From contig BLJB01000027.1 of assembly GCA_013423325.1 (NCBI GenBank), positions 1-64,000 on the forward strand: DNA of 64,000 nt. The letters are read 5' to 3'. The translations under genes were made by a program, and so were the position numbers. Positions 24,418-36,144 of this stretch are shown here, one piece after another; position 1 is the stretch's first letter, and each line of letters opens with the position of its first letter. The notes under the pieces were generated by a model. It ran no database searches, had not been told where the DNA came from, and worked only from the letters and a program-made list of their open reading frames with translations. This DNA comes from Usnea hakonensis (lineage: Eukaryota > Ascomycota > Lecanoromycetes > Lecanorales > Parmeliaceae).

Positions 24418-25356
24418 TTATCCTTTCCCCCTCCCACTCCTAGTCCTGCCTTTCTCCTTGACGTCCATTTTATCTTTGAACGGATCATAAGGCGAAGCTA
24501 TTACATGTTCCGGTGCTCTCTGTTTAGGTTTCAAGTCTCTATCCCTGAGTGGCTGTCCTGCGACCGGTCTGGACCGTTGCTCCTCGTGTAACTTGTCCAG
24601 GGATTCGCCCACGATGTGATATTTTGTCCAGTTGATGGGCGGCATACGCACAACATTCTGCGCAGAAGGAATTTCGCCAAAGATTCTTTCCGCCATATGC
24701 TTGTCACCCTCATCTTCAGCCTCATCCATCTCCACGGCATCCTCTGCTACATCTGTTGGGCCTCCATTTGGCTCCCCTTCACGTCTAGGATCCGCACCGC
24801 TCAATTCATGCTGCAATTCCCCCACAGGTCCTAAGATATTCCGCATCCCCCGTGCTTTGATCTTCCCACTAATTACGTCCCGCGCGAAAGCTTCCGGATC
24901 GGCTACAGCGGCTTTCTTTTGCGTTTGGAGAGTCTCCATATCTCGCAGAGCTTGCTGGCGTTGTAATTGTAGTACAGACATAGCTGCACGGAGGGCAATC
25001 GCGTCGGGATTGGTAGACTCGCTAATGGGAACGGATTGCGGCGGCTCTGACATTTGAGGGGTGGGAGGAGGGCGTGTGGAAGGTAGGGGGTCGTAAGGGT
25101 TGGAGGACGGTGGAGGCGCAGCACAAGAAGACCGCGGATAAGTTAGAGATGCGTAAGGACTTTGATTGCGATTCTTGTTGTAGCTGTTGTTGTTCGCGTC
25201 GGCAGCTTCAGTGGAGAGAGGAGCTGGTAGGGAGTTGGACATGGTGGGCGTTATGGGGGAGTAAGGTGGTGCTGTCGGAGATGGCGGACGAAGTCCTGAT
25301 TGCTGATCATTTTGTAGAGCATCTGTAGAGCTTGGAGGAATCGAAAGACTGGGCAT
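24418..25356 (-). CDS. Hypothetical protein with ordered C-terminal motif, probably nuclear
   Basis: This single-exon frame has 312 residues and starts MPSLSIPPSS. The first 110 residues are Pro/Ser-rich and disordered. A helical segment follows (ALRAAMSVLQLQRQQALRDM, ETLQTQKKAAVADPEAFARD). A compact stretch, KIKARGMRNILGPVGELQHE, precedes an acidic region, and then comes MPPINWTKYHIVGESLDKLH. The end is basic (KEKGRTRSGRGKG), suggesting nuclear or nucleic-acid association. I believe related proteins exist in other filamentous ascomycetes but cannot name the family or assign a function. The neighbouring unknown gene on the same strand ends 473 bp upstream. Confidence 0.75.
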   Translation of the reverse strand: MPSLSIPPSSTDALQNDQQSGLRPPSPTAPPYSPITPTMSNSLPAPLSTEAADANNNSYNKNRNQSPYASLTYPRSSCAAPPPSSNPYDPLPSTRPPPTPQMSEPPQSVPISESTNPDAIALRAAMSVLQLQRQQALRDMETLQTQKKAAVADPEAFARDVISGKIKARGMRNILGPVGELQHELSGADPRREGEPNGGPTDVAEDAVEMDEAEDEGDKHMAERIFGEIPSAQNVVRMPPINWTKYHIVGESLDKLHEEQRSRPVAGQPLRDRDLKPKQRAPEHVIASPYDPFKDKMDVKEKGRTRSGRGKG

Positions 25357-25829
25357 GACGCATCGTCGAATTCCTCGTACGAGGTGAAGTTAAGAGTGGG
25401 AAATCAGACGGAACAGAAATGGAAGGTTTGGCGAGAGATGGATTTAGTGTGGAGAAAGTACGGTCCACGCGGGTTATGGGAGCGGAAGTTAAGAGCCACG
25501 GTTTAGAAATGGCACCGTGAAACCAATGATGTTGATCTTCGTTGCGCAATAGTAAGAGCCAAGTCCTACTTATATTATTGCCTCTCTCTGTCTACCGTCT
25601 CCATGACTTACACATCTCCCGGGGTATCTAGCAAACAGCAAACCGTTATATAGCAAACGCTCATATAAACCCGAAACTCCGCGCTCGAAGTATGCCCAAG
25701 ATGGTAGCAATGCTAGCTCAAATAAAATTTGCAGTACGGCAAGGATAAACAAGGATAAGCAAGCAGCGTACCATTTGAGCGCCACATAAGCAACCGAAGA
25801 CTCCAACGCTCGCCCGAACAAGAGGCCAT
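25357..25829. other. Intergenic between two minus-strand genes
   Basis: It holds the leader of the downstream hypothetical gene and the 3' flank of the upstream one. No frame is supported. Confidence 0.5.
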
Positions 25830-27296
25830 TTATTTCTTGAACAATCTCATCCGACTCTTTCTCTTCATGGACTGCCCACCCTCGGGTGTCGGGGTGATGA
25901 TCCGCTCGTCCTTGGTGTTGACACCTGTCGACTGTTCGGGTAACTGCCAAGGCGCTGCCATCTGATGCTTGACGTTCATACCCAGCCCTAGCCTCTCCCG
26001 CGTAGAGTTGTTTCTGGTGGGTAGCTTTGTTGATGATACTGAATTCGGTGTAGTAAGGGTGGTGGTAAAATAAGAGTTGGGTAGTGGACGTGGAGATGGC
26101 GTGTCTTTCTGGACTGGTGCTTCCCTGCGAAGTATGGAGGTGAACTGAAGCTCCCCCCCTGACGTATTTGGGCGTTGATCGCTGGGTTGAAGAGGAGTGG
26201 GTCTGGATTGGCGCTTTGCTACAGCGGGAGGACCGAGGATGTTAGCTCCAGCAGATTTCACAATGACCTCTCCAGCAGAGCCCGGTACTTCAAGGAGCGT
26301 TGTCTTGTACTTTTCTTGAGAGACTGCCTCCGACAATGGTGGAGCGAGGCCTGCGATTGGTGATGGTACATCAGGCGTGGCAGGCGATGAATCGTAGGGC
26401 GTGAGCATCGGCGAGTAGGAGAGAGCGGGTAGATCCGGTGAGCCACAGCATTTTGGTAAAGGTAAATCTGTAGGTGTGGACGGAGTAGCAGAGGGTCGGG
26501 AAATGTCCCGTGAGGAAAATGATGAATTCGGCTGTAGCGAAGGAGCACTCCACGAGGATGTAGTCCGTGATGTCGAAGGTCTATGCTCAGCAGCAAAATC
26601 GGTGGCGCAGCTTCCGCTTTGATAGCTACTGGTTTCCCAACCGTAGAGTTCGGCGAGATTGTTGCTACTGCTGCTCTGCACTGACACTCCACCCAGGGTG
26701 CCACGGCTGAGACGTCTCCTCGAGGAATCTGCGGCAGATGTAGCCCTATGCTGCGATCCTTCAGACTTCGACGTGCAAAGCCTTGCGGTGTCCTGCTGCT
26801 TCTCCTTCTCTTTCAAAACTTGCGGTACACCGTCCCATTTCGAATTGACTTTCGGAACCGTGGCCGGTAGTTTTGCTGATGACACGCCTGGTACACCGAC
26901 TGCAGTGACTCGGCCACCACCCTGCTTCATCAGCTGCCGCTGATAGTCTTGCAAAGCCTGTGCCGAAGGTTCCTTGACGCTGAAGAGACTTGAAAAGAAA
27001 TTTGATTGTTTCTTAGGAGCAGTAGACGATGACCTGGGAGACAGGGGCGATGGTGCAAATGTAGACTGCCGGGGACTCGAGGGAAAAGACATCTCAGAGG
27101 GCGGAGACCGGGGCGAAGGGCAGAAATCGGAGTGGACCGGCGAAGTGGGAGTGGTTGACAAGGCCGACCTCGAGAATCCAGTGGAGGCAGAACTGACAGA
27201 TTCGGTCTCGCATGATCTGTTTCGATATGAGAGTTTGGGCAGTCTATTTGGCAGCAATTGAGGATTCGTGTATGCAGGTATTGAAGACGCCATCAT
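25830..27296 (-). CDS. Hypothetical Ser/Pro/Thr-rich, largely disordered protein
   Basis: The single frame encodes 488 residues from MMASSIPAYTNPQLLPNRLP. It is dominated by low-complexity Ser, Pro and Thr with many SP sites, as in regulatory or cell-polarity scaffolds. Segments that look ordered or conserved are FFSSLFSVKEPSAQALQDYQ, KWDGVPQVLKEKEKQQ, the region around LLEVPGSAGEVIVKSAGANI (with ILGPP after it) and the basic C-terminus SMKRKSRMRLFKK. No catalytic domain, membrane segment or signal peptide is visible. A second Met at residue 2 is an alternative start. I do not recognise a named family. Confidence 0.72.
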   Translation of the reverse strand: MMASSIPAYTNPQLLPNRLPKLSYRNRSCETESVSSASTGFSRSALSTTPTSPVHSDFCPSPRSPPSEMSFPSSPRQSTFAPSPLSPRSSSTAPKKQSNFFSSLFSVKEPSAQALQDYQRQLMKQGGGRVTAVGVPGVSSAKLPATVPKVNSKWDGVPQVLKEKEKQQDTARLCTSKSEGSQHRATSAADSSRRRLSRGTLGGVSVQSSSSNNLAELYGWETSSYQSGSCATDFAAEHRPSTSRTTSSWSAPSLQPNSSFSSRDISRPSATPSTPTDLPLPKCCGSPDLPALSYSPMLTPYDSSPATPDVPSPIAGLAPPLSEAVSQEKYKTTLLEVPGSAGEVIVKSAGANILGPPAVAKRQSRPTPLQPSDQRPNTSGGELQFTSILRREAPVQKDTPSPRPLPNSYFTTTLTTPNSVSSTKLPTRNNSTRERLGLGMNVKHQMAAPWQLPEQSTGVNTKDERIITPTPEGGQSMKRKSRMRLFKK

Positions 27297-30200
27297 AAGC
27301 GTCCCCGCGGGAAAGGTACGCCAGCTGTAAGAAAGCCACTGCGGAGAAATGTTGTCGGAATTACAGAGCCAATGAGGCCAATGTAAGCAGCTTGTCGTTT
27401 CTCAAGCCAAGATGTAAATTGTTGGATTGGCTCGCGAGAAGGAGCGGGAGTAGGGTACGGCTCGCAGGAAGATTTTGTCAGAAAAGGACGGGCTGGAGAA
27501 GCAAGGCCAAATGGTTGGAGAGGTAGAAATGTTTGGTTTCAGACAGAAACATAATACCTAGAATGACGGGGAAGGGTTTCGAGTCAGATAATTCAAGGAA
27601 AGGTGGTGCTTCTTGAACAAAAGACAAAAGGTGGAGAAGACACGATGAAAGGCCGCACAGACCACGGACAATAATAATAATATAAGGGTGTGTCCATGTT
27701 GATACAGTACCTTACCTACTTGATGATACTGACTACTGAGCGATTGCCACATGGAACGGTACACCTTGCATAAGGTTATAGCCTAGTCCCTTTCCTCGGT
27801 CCCCAAAACCCAAATGCTGAAGCCTTCAAAGTACTCTAAAGTACGTACTTAGATTACAACGACGGATAATAAAAGAAAGTGGCATATGAGCGCGACGACG
27901 GTGGCTTGACGTTGCTGTGAGTGAGAGGCTGAAATTGCAAATTTCGCGGCTCTTACTTCATTTCAGGCTTGTTACAGATTGAGGCGCACAAGACTAGCGT
28001 GCTGCATGGCACCTACATTAGCGTGGCAGGTGAATGCAGCTTGCCCTTTTGCGGATTGGATGAAAGGATGGCTGACATTTATTGTGGGAGCTGAGCGATA
28101 AATGGTTCAGATTCGGGACAAGGACCGGGTCAGCATTTGTTAGGTCTGGTTTTTACCAGATTGACTCTTTAGTGGATAGATTCCCCAGCTCCCTTGAGAT
28201 CTCTTAATCTTATTATTGGACAAGGTATTGTTCACTAGTCACTACTGAGTTTTATTATACCTTAGACATCGCTGATTTCATCAGATATGACGATCGGAAT
28301 ATAAAATTTAAGGTATCTAAAGTACCGTACTTTTAAGTTCCTTTTATTACGTGTTCCGCCGAATAATGGCAGCAGATCCAGACCGGCGCCAAGGTGTACC
28401 AAATGTGCTTAATGTGTTCTAGGCCTCCCAGGCCCCCGCCATGTGTGATTTGGAAAATTATTGATCCCATGGAATTTGTCAATTATCACATCGTAATATC
28501 AAGTATCATACTATCACATCTAGAATTCTACACTTATCATTCGGCCGTCCTCGTTTCACCGTCCGCTACAGCTCATCTTCGCTGTACTCTCTACTCGTAC
28601 AGACCAAGAACTAATAATCAATTACCTTCCTTTCGAAAAAGCGATTGGAACTGGATCATAATCAGAAATTTACGGCTATCAGTAATCTCAATATGATCGT
28701 CACTGTCAAAGTTGTCAACCTTACATGAGCCAATGAGCCGAAAAAATACCCGAACACAAAAAAATGAATCCCGGTTACCAAAGGGAATCATCTTTGACCC
28801 CGGCTATGGTCATTGATCCTCTACCGCCTGCATGCGGCGTGGTGATTGTCATCTGACCGAGGTCTCTACTAGATCATTGGTATCATACTTTCCAGTAACC
28901 CGGATTGGATCACCAGCCGCAAGCAATGACCCGAAGGGCCTTTGTTTAGCGCTGGTCTGACTACCTCTTAGGCTATTTCACACTTCAACGGGCCGAACGT
29001 CTCCTTTCCATCAGTGGCCCTCTTCAAGTCGCGCTTGCCAGGGCCCAGAGTGCCAAAGGACACTGATAGCTTTGCTCTTCGAAAGACTCGACGACAAGTG
29101 CATCAAGCCTCTCGCCGCTAATTACCAAATCAGAGCGCAGCCATCTTCGGATTCCCCACAGCAGAATAGTGGTCCCTCCTATGAGACGGCCGCAGCATTT
29201 TCATAACGCAGTGGGCAGGGATGAATGGAGCACCCTCTTCATCTTGTTGCTCACAAAAACGCGCCTCTTGGCTTCATCGCATATGGCCTGTCGCAAAGGC
29301 TGTAGGCCTGGAAAATGACCATATGAACAATACAATTAGCAGCTTCTGCAATACCTGCCAATTGTACCCTTTTTGCTTGCCTCGTTCGTCAAAGCTTTCA
29401 CCGCTTCAGTATTTGTAGGTAGGTGAGACGCCAAGCTTGTGTACACGATAATCGCTGTGTGCGAGAAACGGCTAGGCACCAATCTACACAAGTGTTTTGA
29501 CGACGGTTCCGAACCCCAGCGTTCAATCTACAATTCATGTAGATTGATGCATCGTCTCCAGGCCTGTCCACTACCATCTTCTCTATAAAGTCAGGGAGAC
29601 CAGTACTTCGTCGTACTACCACAGCCGAAGAAAGAGATACAGTCAATTCTACTGCTGGCTGCGATTACTGCATGCACAGCCGTGTTAGACTCTACAGAGT
29701 CCTTGCTCTTTCAGCTACCGCGTTAGTCCCGACATTCGAGTCATCAAGACCAACATGATGCTGTGCTCGGCAGGCTCGGCAGTCCGTGCATTCTCATCTT
29801 GCTTATTTCTCTCTCCTTTTTCTCAACTACGAGACCGATATCAGTGTCCTTCAACTCCTTATCTTGCACAGCGATTACACTCGCTCATCCAGCTAGCGAA
29901 TTTCCAGAAATGTATCTCAACATTCCCAGCATTGAATATGCAGCTACCTTTTCCTGTATGATATCCTCTAGAGTAATGCACAACTGCCAAGGGTATACTT
30001 ATACATATACGTAGATAGAAATATCCAAAACAGCAAATTTTTGCCCTACTCACCTAACTCTCAATGCCATAAACGCAATATGATCCCCTCATCCTAAAAG
30101 AAAAGCGGACCTTTCACCACTGCAAACAAAATCCAGATGAACAGAACTACAAATGCAGGCGGAAGGCACCAGTACACTAAGATCCGGTAAAACATCCTCT

Positions 30201-30966
30201 CCCGTAGATCGTCAGAAGAGAGCTCGCGCTAGCGTACATAGTCTTTAACATTCGTCCGTACGAGTAATCCCCTTAATTGCAAAACATGTTACTCGCCTTG
30301 CAGCATCACATTTTCCACATCAGACAAGTAAGACGCTCTTTTCCCTTCCCCCACCCCCCCCTTCCTCCCCAAAAGCGCTCAGACTACCTTACCGAAAAGG
30401 GAAATTGGGGGCCGAGATTTGAACGGCAAGGCTAGGCGTGAGGGATGATCTTCTGATACTACCTACTATATATATATATACTTTTTTTCTGTATCTCTAT
30501 GATTTTCACCCGAAAAGGGAATCAGGATTCAAAAGAGTACTGGTGTGTGAGGCTGGGTTTGAATACGCTCGAAAAGGAGACTTGTTCTTTGAGAATGGAT
30601 GTATCTCTCTGAGGAAGGTTTGGGGGGCAAGGTGTGAGGGGAAGGGGATGGTTATTGTGAGGGGGTTGAAGGGGTGGAGTTTGTGGGGTAGTGGGGTAGT
30701 GGTTGATGGTAATGTGCTGTTTCGGGTTTCGAGGTGTTGGATGTGTGCGGTTGGGTTTGTTGGACGGGGGATACTTGCTCTATGCTTTTGATGATCGTGA
30801 TGTATTTCTTTACCTGCTCATATCGGCCCGACTTGAACGCAACAGCTCGAAACGAATGCGGTGGGAGGACTAGCTCAGCTCGTGGGTCTCGTCATTTATG
30901 TTCGAGGCCCTAATATCCTTCAGCCGAGAGAGTGATAGAAAGACCGTAGTACTTTGGAAACGCCAA
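27297..30966. other. Gene-poor stretch of 3.7 kb
   Basis: I find no gene I can support. Frames of 60-117 codons are scattered on both strands without family motifs. Short AGTAC-type inverted motifs recur near 27837-27850 and 28318-28336. A stretch near 30853-30890 resembles a tRNA A box but has no matching B-box spacing. A C-run (about 30353-30361) and a TA-run (about 30467-30481) are low-complexity. Confidence 0.45.
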
Positions 30967-31791
30967 CTACATAAGATCATTTTTATACAGAGCATTAGCC
31001 TCGACCTGCGCCTGCCACAACGGCCACGTCTTCCCATAACTCCCCCGTTCCATCGCCACGCAATCCGCCGCCTCCCGCGGCGTCAAGTACTTCAACATTT
31101 CCGCCCCGGCCCCTGCTGCATTCTGCACCTCCAAGGCCGAAGCTTGCGTCTCGGCGTTGTAAGTTGTGTATATGGCGCGGTAGACGGATTCTTCAATGCT
31201 CGTCCCCACGGTTGCGAATCCGTGGCCGCGCTGCAGAACGAGGGTGTAGTCGGGCTCCGTGTTGGTCTTAGTGATGTTATGCGCGGGCGTGGAAAAGGTG
31301 TCGGCGAGCGCGTCGCCGAAACGGGCGTTGCTGATGAGCATGTTTTGTGTGTCGTTTGGCAGATAGTAATCGGCAATGTCGAAGACGGGGACTACTTCGC
31401 CGAGGAAGCCAGTCATGTGGTAGGTGGGTTGGAAAGAAACTTCGCTGATGCCGAAAGGAATGACGTCGAGGTTGTGGCTGTGGACTACGCTGATTTGACT
31501 GGGGTAGCGCTTCAGAATGCCTTGGTGGATGAAGCGTTCGGAATAGGGACTTTGGGGGGGCTCGTCGGGCTTGGGCGAGACGACGGAGCCGTCGCTGATG
31601 TAGTACTCGTTGAGATCCGATAGGTTTTGGACCAGGGCGGGGGGGGGACCGCCAGTCATGAAGAATGTGGCGTTGTTGTTGGGATTGCGGACTGAGATGT
31701 GGCCGAGGCCGTCGAGGACTTGGTGGTAGTCGAGGATGTGGTTTGCGGTGATTAGTGTGGATAAAAGTTGAGTGAGGTTGACGGCTACCAT
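30967..31791 (-). CDS. Class II aldolase/adducin-domain protein
   Basis: The 274-residue single-exon protein covers one class II aldolase/adducin domain. Zinc-ligand histidines are visible in VVHSHNLDVIPFG (the HxH pair) and in QRGHGFATVG (third His). A conserved acidic/helix region, SERFIHQGILKRYPSQ, precedes the HxH pair, and GHISVRNPNN matches the N-terminal substrate/phosphate loop of the fold. Members cleave or epimerise sugar phosphates or decarboxylate related acids; the substrate here is unknown. No signal peptide is apparent. It stands alone in a gene-poor region, so there is no pathway context. A short C-rich run (positions 31639-31646 on the minus strand) encodes consecutive prolines. 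Confidence 0.85.
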   Translation of the reverse strand: MVAVNLTQLLSTLITANHILDYHQVLDGLGHISVRNPNNNATFFMTGGPPPALVQNLSDLNEYYISDGSVVSPKPDEPPQSPYSERFIHQGILKRYPSQISVVHSHNLDVIPFGISEVSFQPTYHMTGFLGEVVPVFDIADYYLPNDTQNMLISNARFGDALADTFSTPAHNITKTNTEPDYTLVLQRGHGFATVGTSIEESVYRAIYTTYNAETQASALEVQNAAGAGAEMLKYLTPREAADCVAMERGSYGKTWPLWQAQVEANALYKNDLM

Positions 31792-33144
31792 GTTTGCGGT
31801 TGGAGTGGTTTGCGATTGTGAGTTCAGAGAAGAGGTTGGGAGCCTGAGAGCGTAGTTTTCTTTCTATATTCTAGCGAATAATTACCGTAGATAATCGGAT
31901 GAAGAAACCAATTGGCCTCTTGACATCATCTCTCTCCTTTTATGTAGTTTGCCACTTGATCTGGAATAAGCACTGCTGTCCGCGGAAAATGACTACAGAG
32001 TTTTGAGATTTAGGAAACAGTCATTCATCTTTCATTTTCAAGGAGAGGAGATGGCATGAAAAATGCCTTTTTCGCTGTCACTCACAACGTACCCAGCCAA
32101 CACAAGATCCAAATTGACTTCGACGTTGTCTATACATTTCATAGAGAGATCCAACCGCTGGACTTTAAGTATCAGTGATCTCATACAGCTCCATTGTGCT
32201 GCAGATGATCTGCGTTGAAATCTCAGTAGCTTGCATTAGTACAAATTTAGGTGGATGCTAAATGAAGCGACAGCGACATCGTCAGCTGTAGTTCCAAGAT
32301 CAAATCTGAAGAGATGAGAATGTCACAGAATCGACAGTAGAGGCAACGACAGCAAACATAAAGCCAAACACAGCCATCTTGACTCTCGAAAGTCACTGTG
32401 TCACAGAACATGAGAACGCAAGGGCCCGTGGCGCCTACGCATCAATGTGTGCAAGACTATAGCATGGACGCTACGCTATTAGCTGCAGAACAGCAGCATC
32501 ATCACAGGTGTACGGAGTACTCCGTACTTGGTGATCAGTAAACTTCATCTCCATAAGGATGATAAGGTAGCTCCCGTTCGGGCGGGCTCGGCCTTTGAGG
32601 GGCTCAGGACTAAGCTAATAATGATACTCTGGATTCCTGGGAGGATTTCACTTCGTCTCCAAGGCAACGGGTTAGGTATATGGGGAGCGGAGAGTGGAGC
32701 CCGAGGCCTACGGGGGCTACGGGCTAGTTCGGAAAGGGTATGGATCCATGTCGGTACTGGGAATTCTGGCGCTCTGATCCAGCCCGGGTGCCCGGCTAGT
32801 GGTGCCTAGTATGACTTAACCAATCAATCAATCAAGATTCTTGGGAGGAGTGAATAGATGAACAAGAGAAAAAGTGTGGGAAAAGAAATGCTTTGGCCTT
32901 GTTCTTTTCAAGGGAGCTATTGCATCGTGCAATGGTGATCAGACGTGTTTTGTTTTGGACAGAAGCTGGCGGTCTAGTGGCACGGCGGGATAAATTGAAT
33001 CTCGGTATTACGTACATTGCAGTTGGGCTCTTGTAACGCGATACCGAAGTCACTTGACTCTATTGATTAGAAGCAAGTCTTGCCGGCAGCCGGTCAGTCA
33101 GAGGATAGTATTTTCTCATCGCACAGCGAAGCACTTGCTTTGAA
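31792..33144. other. Intergenic, no supported gene
   Basis: It is the upstream region of both the aldolase-type gene and the permease, which are divergent. It holds a perfect 16-bp palindrome at 32511-32526 and a CAAT tetranucleotide run at 32820-32834. A 93-codon frame at 32528-32809 has no support. Confidence 0.5.
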
Positions 33145-34901
33145 ATGGAAGCACCAGCAAAGACATTGAGCTCAGTCGCCATCATCTCTGCAGCCTTCAA
33201 CATTTGCCAGTCGTGGGTAGGTATTGGAGCCACATTCGCCCTGAGCGTAGGACACGGCGGTAATGCCACCGTCATATATGGCCTCATACTCATTTTCATC
33301 GTATACGGCGCTATAGCCCTCTCGACCGCCGAGCTGGTGGCTCAGTATCCCACAGCCGGTGGCCAGTACCATTGGTCTGCCATTCTTGCCCCTCCAAGGA
33401 TACGGCGAGAGGTGGTAAGTGACACTGGGACTATAAATACAAATAGCAGAGCTCTAAAGCAGGATACAGAGCTATATCTGTGGATGCATCAATACCATTG
33501 GCTGGATAACGTGGACGGCCAGTGTGCTCATTATACCTCCACAGATCATCGTGGGAGTGATTGAGTTCTATTCGAGCTCGTACAAGGCGCAACGTTGGCA
33601 CGTAGTAATCATTTACCAGATTTTGAATGTAGGAGGGGCGGCTTACAATATATTCGCGTTGCAAAAGGCTCCTTGGACCCATAACATCGGTTGTGAGTTG
33701 ATACATGCAGAAGTATGCCGTCGTATAAGACTGACATTACGATTTTGAAGTCGTACTTTCCATCACGTCTTTCCTAGCCATCACGATTACATGCCTTGTC
33801 ATAGCGGAACCCAAACAGCCAAGTGCATTTGTCTGGAAAGGATTCGAGAATGACACAGGCTGGAGCTCCAATGGTACGGTATTTTTCATGGGGCTGATCA
33901 GTATCAACTACGGCTTTGCAGGTCTCGATGGCGCCGTACATCTGGCAGAGGATTGTACAAATGCTGCCAGCGCAATTCCATTGGCGCTAGCCTCTGCTGT
34001 TGCCATTGGCTTTTCGACAACGTTCGTGTTTACTATAGCAGCGCTCTACTGTGTCAAGGATTATCAGGCTGTCGTCAACAGTCCAACTCAGTGAGTGCTC
34101 TTTTGGTACTCTGCATTGGCCTTATTCCCCCTCTGACGCCATCGAGGGAACCGTTATATGAGCTTTGGTATCAGGCAACTCAGTCCAGAACAGCCGCCAC
34201 TGTCTTCATTTTGATCATCGCTATCTTGTGGCTATTCACACTCATTGGCGTCCAGCAAACAGCGTCACGTTTGACATGGTCCTTTGCAAGAGATGATGCC
34301 CTTATCTGGTCCGATTACATCAAACGAGTAGACATAGCTCTGAAGCTGCCGGTTTGGGCGATGTTATTTAACTTTGTCTGGACGTCAATGCTAGGATGCA
34401 TTTATCTCGCATCATCTACCGGTAATGCCATATTGCTTTTACCCATCATGAGGCTGACCAGATATTGTAGCGTTCAATGCAATCTTAGGTCCTGGGCTCA
34501 TTCTGGAGCAGCTTTGCTTTGCCATCCCAGCCTTGCTTTTGATCTTGCAACGTCGTGATCCTAGACTTTTACCTAACCCTGGGGCTTTCAATCTAGGACG
34601 AGCTGGTTGGATACCTAACGTGATCACAGTGTTATGGGCGTGCCTTGAGCTAGTGTTCTATGATCTTCCCATCGAATTGCCGGTCACAGCTGGCAACATG
34701 AGTATGTAATCGGTCATCGAGCCTTTGATCACGATTCCTGACTAGCTAATAAAAACAGACTATACCGCAGCTGTCGTCGCGCTGACAGCCGTTTTCGTAT
34801 TCGCAAATTGGTGGTTTCACGGGAAAAAGCATTATCGAGGACCGAAAGTAGATTTTGCTCAATTCAACAGCCAAAGTAACCCACTGTCAGAGCTTGATTA
34901 G
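33145..34901 (+). CDS. APC-family amino acid/GABA/choline permease
   Basis: This integral membrane transporter probably moves an amino acid, GABA or choline. It is broken into six exons that all rejoin in frame: 33145-33414, 33470-33692, 33751-34090, 34147-34421, 34471-34701 and 34759-34901, giving 493 residues with five introns of 49-58 bp. Family hallmarks are FNICQSWVGIGATFALSVGH in the first helix, AELVAQYPTAGGQYHWSAIL, then SYICGCINTIGWI across the first splice, INYGFAGLDGAVHLAEDC, and SRLTWSFARDDALIWSDYIK. Hydrophobic helices occur throughout and the tail WWFHGKKHYRGPK is cytosolic. The N-terminal cytosolic region is shorter than usual, so an extra upstream exon is possible. The gene looks intact, not a pseudogene. 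Confidence 0.9.
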
Positions 34902-36144
34902 ATTACAGCCTATTAGATCATGTCCTTCAGAGTGATGAAGCAGCAGGTGGGAATCTGATGTTAAGAGCGTCCAAAGAGGAAACGATCAATTTTGACAAGT
35001 ATTTTCTATGACTTCCTGAAGCAACTTGGCTAGCCTACTGCCAATGTCACTTCAGATGTCGATCTGGTCCTCCCGACCGGTACCATGCACCACCATAGAG
35101 TTCAATGCTGGAGTGAGTTTTGTGATAAAGTCTTTCAAACCTGAAGGGTCTGCAATTACAAAAGCCTTGGTTTGCAGTTCGGAAAAGGATGTTCCTGGCT
35201 ACCGTCTAATGTCTAATGCGATTCTTTACAAGATAGAATAGGTCATTCATTCCAATCCTCGTCTTCATCCGATCTCAACGGTATGTACTTTACTAGTGCC
35301 TTGGTAAAGCTATCTGTCCTTTCCTAATACGTATGAGGCTAAGGTAGTCACTGATATCTCCTTCCATACCACGGGGATGGCACAATCTGTGCAACGGTCT
35401 TTTCCTAGTCAGAAGTCAGAGCTCAGACCAGGTCTTCTGCTTTACTAAACTCCCATTGACACATCACACGCCTGACAAATCGCGAAAAACTTAAGAACGG
35501 ATCAATTGATTTTTGATAGTCTCCATATACCAACTCAGGTGGGGTGTGTGGAGAGTTGTCTGCCAATTTAATTGGCAGACCACCAAACATTCGTTCCCCA
35601 CCGAATTCAACGTAGAAACCACCCATTTTCATCCATATTGTTCCATAATCAACTCCATTCGGCCTCGACAGCTCGTTGAAACAGGAAGTATAGCCATTAC
35701 ATCAGCTGAATGGTGTACTGTTACGTTGATTCTAATGAACATGGTGGGGAACGATTGGTGGTCTGGGACTTGGGAAGAAATCGCTCCTCGTCCTCAACAG
35801 AAGTGCATCATGCCCCTGAATGTGTCGTTCGTGACACGTATCCAACAGCCAACTTTATCGCCTTATACACCGTCTGCCATAGGTTCTCCCCAATGGTGTT
35901 CGCCTCCAGTCTCCTTTTCTCTCATTTTGCATCTCTTGCAGCCTCCCAAATTCCCATATCCACAAAACGGGCAATCCGCGACATGGTGTCTGGGCTTATC
36001 TCGCGTAGAGCAGGATGCTCTCGGCGCTATGCACAGTGTCAGTCTTGATACACGTACTCCAAGTATCGGTACTCACAATCTGGACTACCATTTGCGTCAT
36101 GGCTCTGTCATTCTCAACCCTCTGCTCAGGAGTCCTGCAGCCAG
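34902..36144. other. Intergenic, no supported gene
   Basis: A long plus-strand frame (35513-36496) crosses this region but overlaps the minus-strand gene and lacks domain features. The region holds a perfect inverted repeat with CCAAT boxes at 35558-35580. Confidence 0.45.

Noticed and set aside
30853..30890. tRNA-like A box followed by a GTTCGA element
   Set aside because: The distance from A box to B box is too short and no acceptor or anticodon stem forms.
33145..34901. Permease called as a broken pseudogene because its frame is interrupted
   Set aside because: Five short introns with proper borders restore one 493-residue frame with all family blocks.
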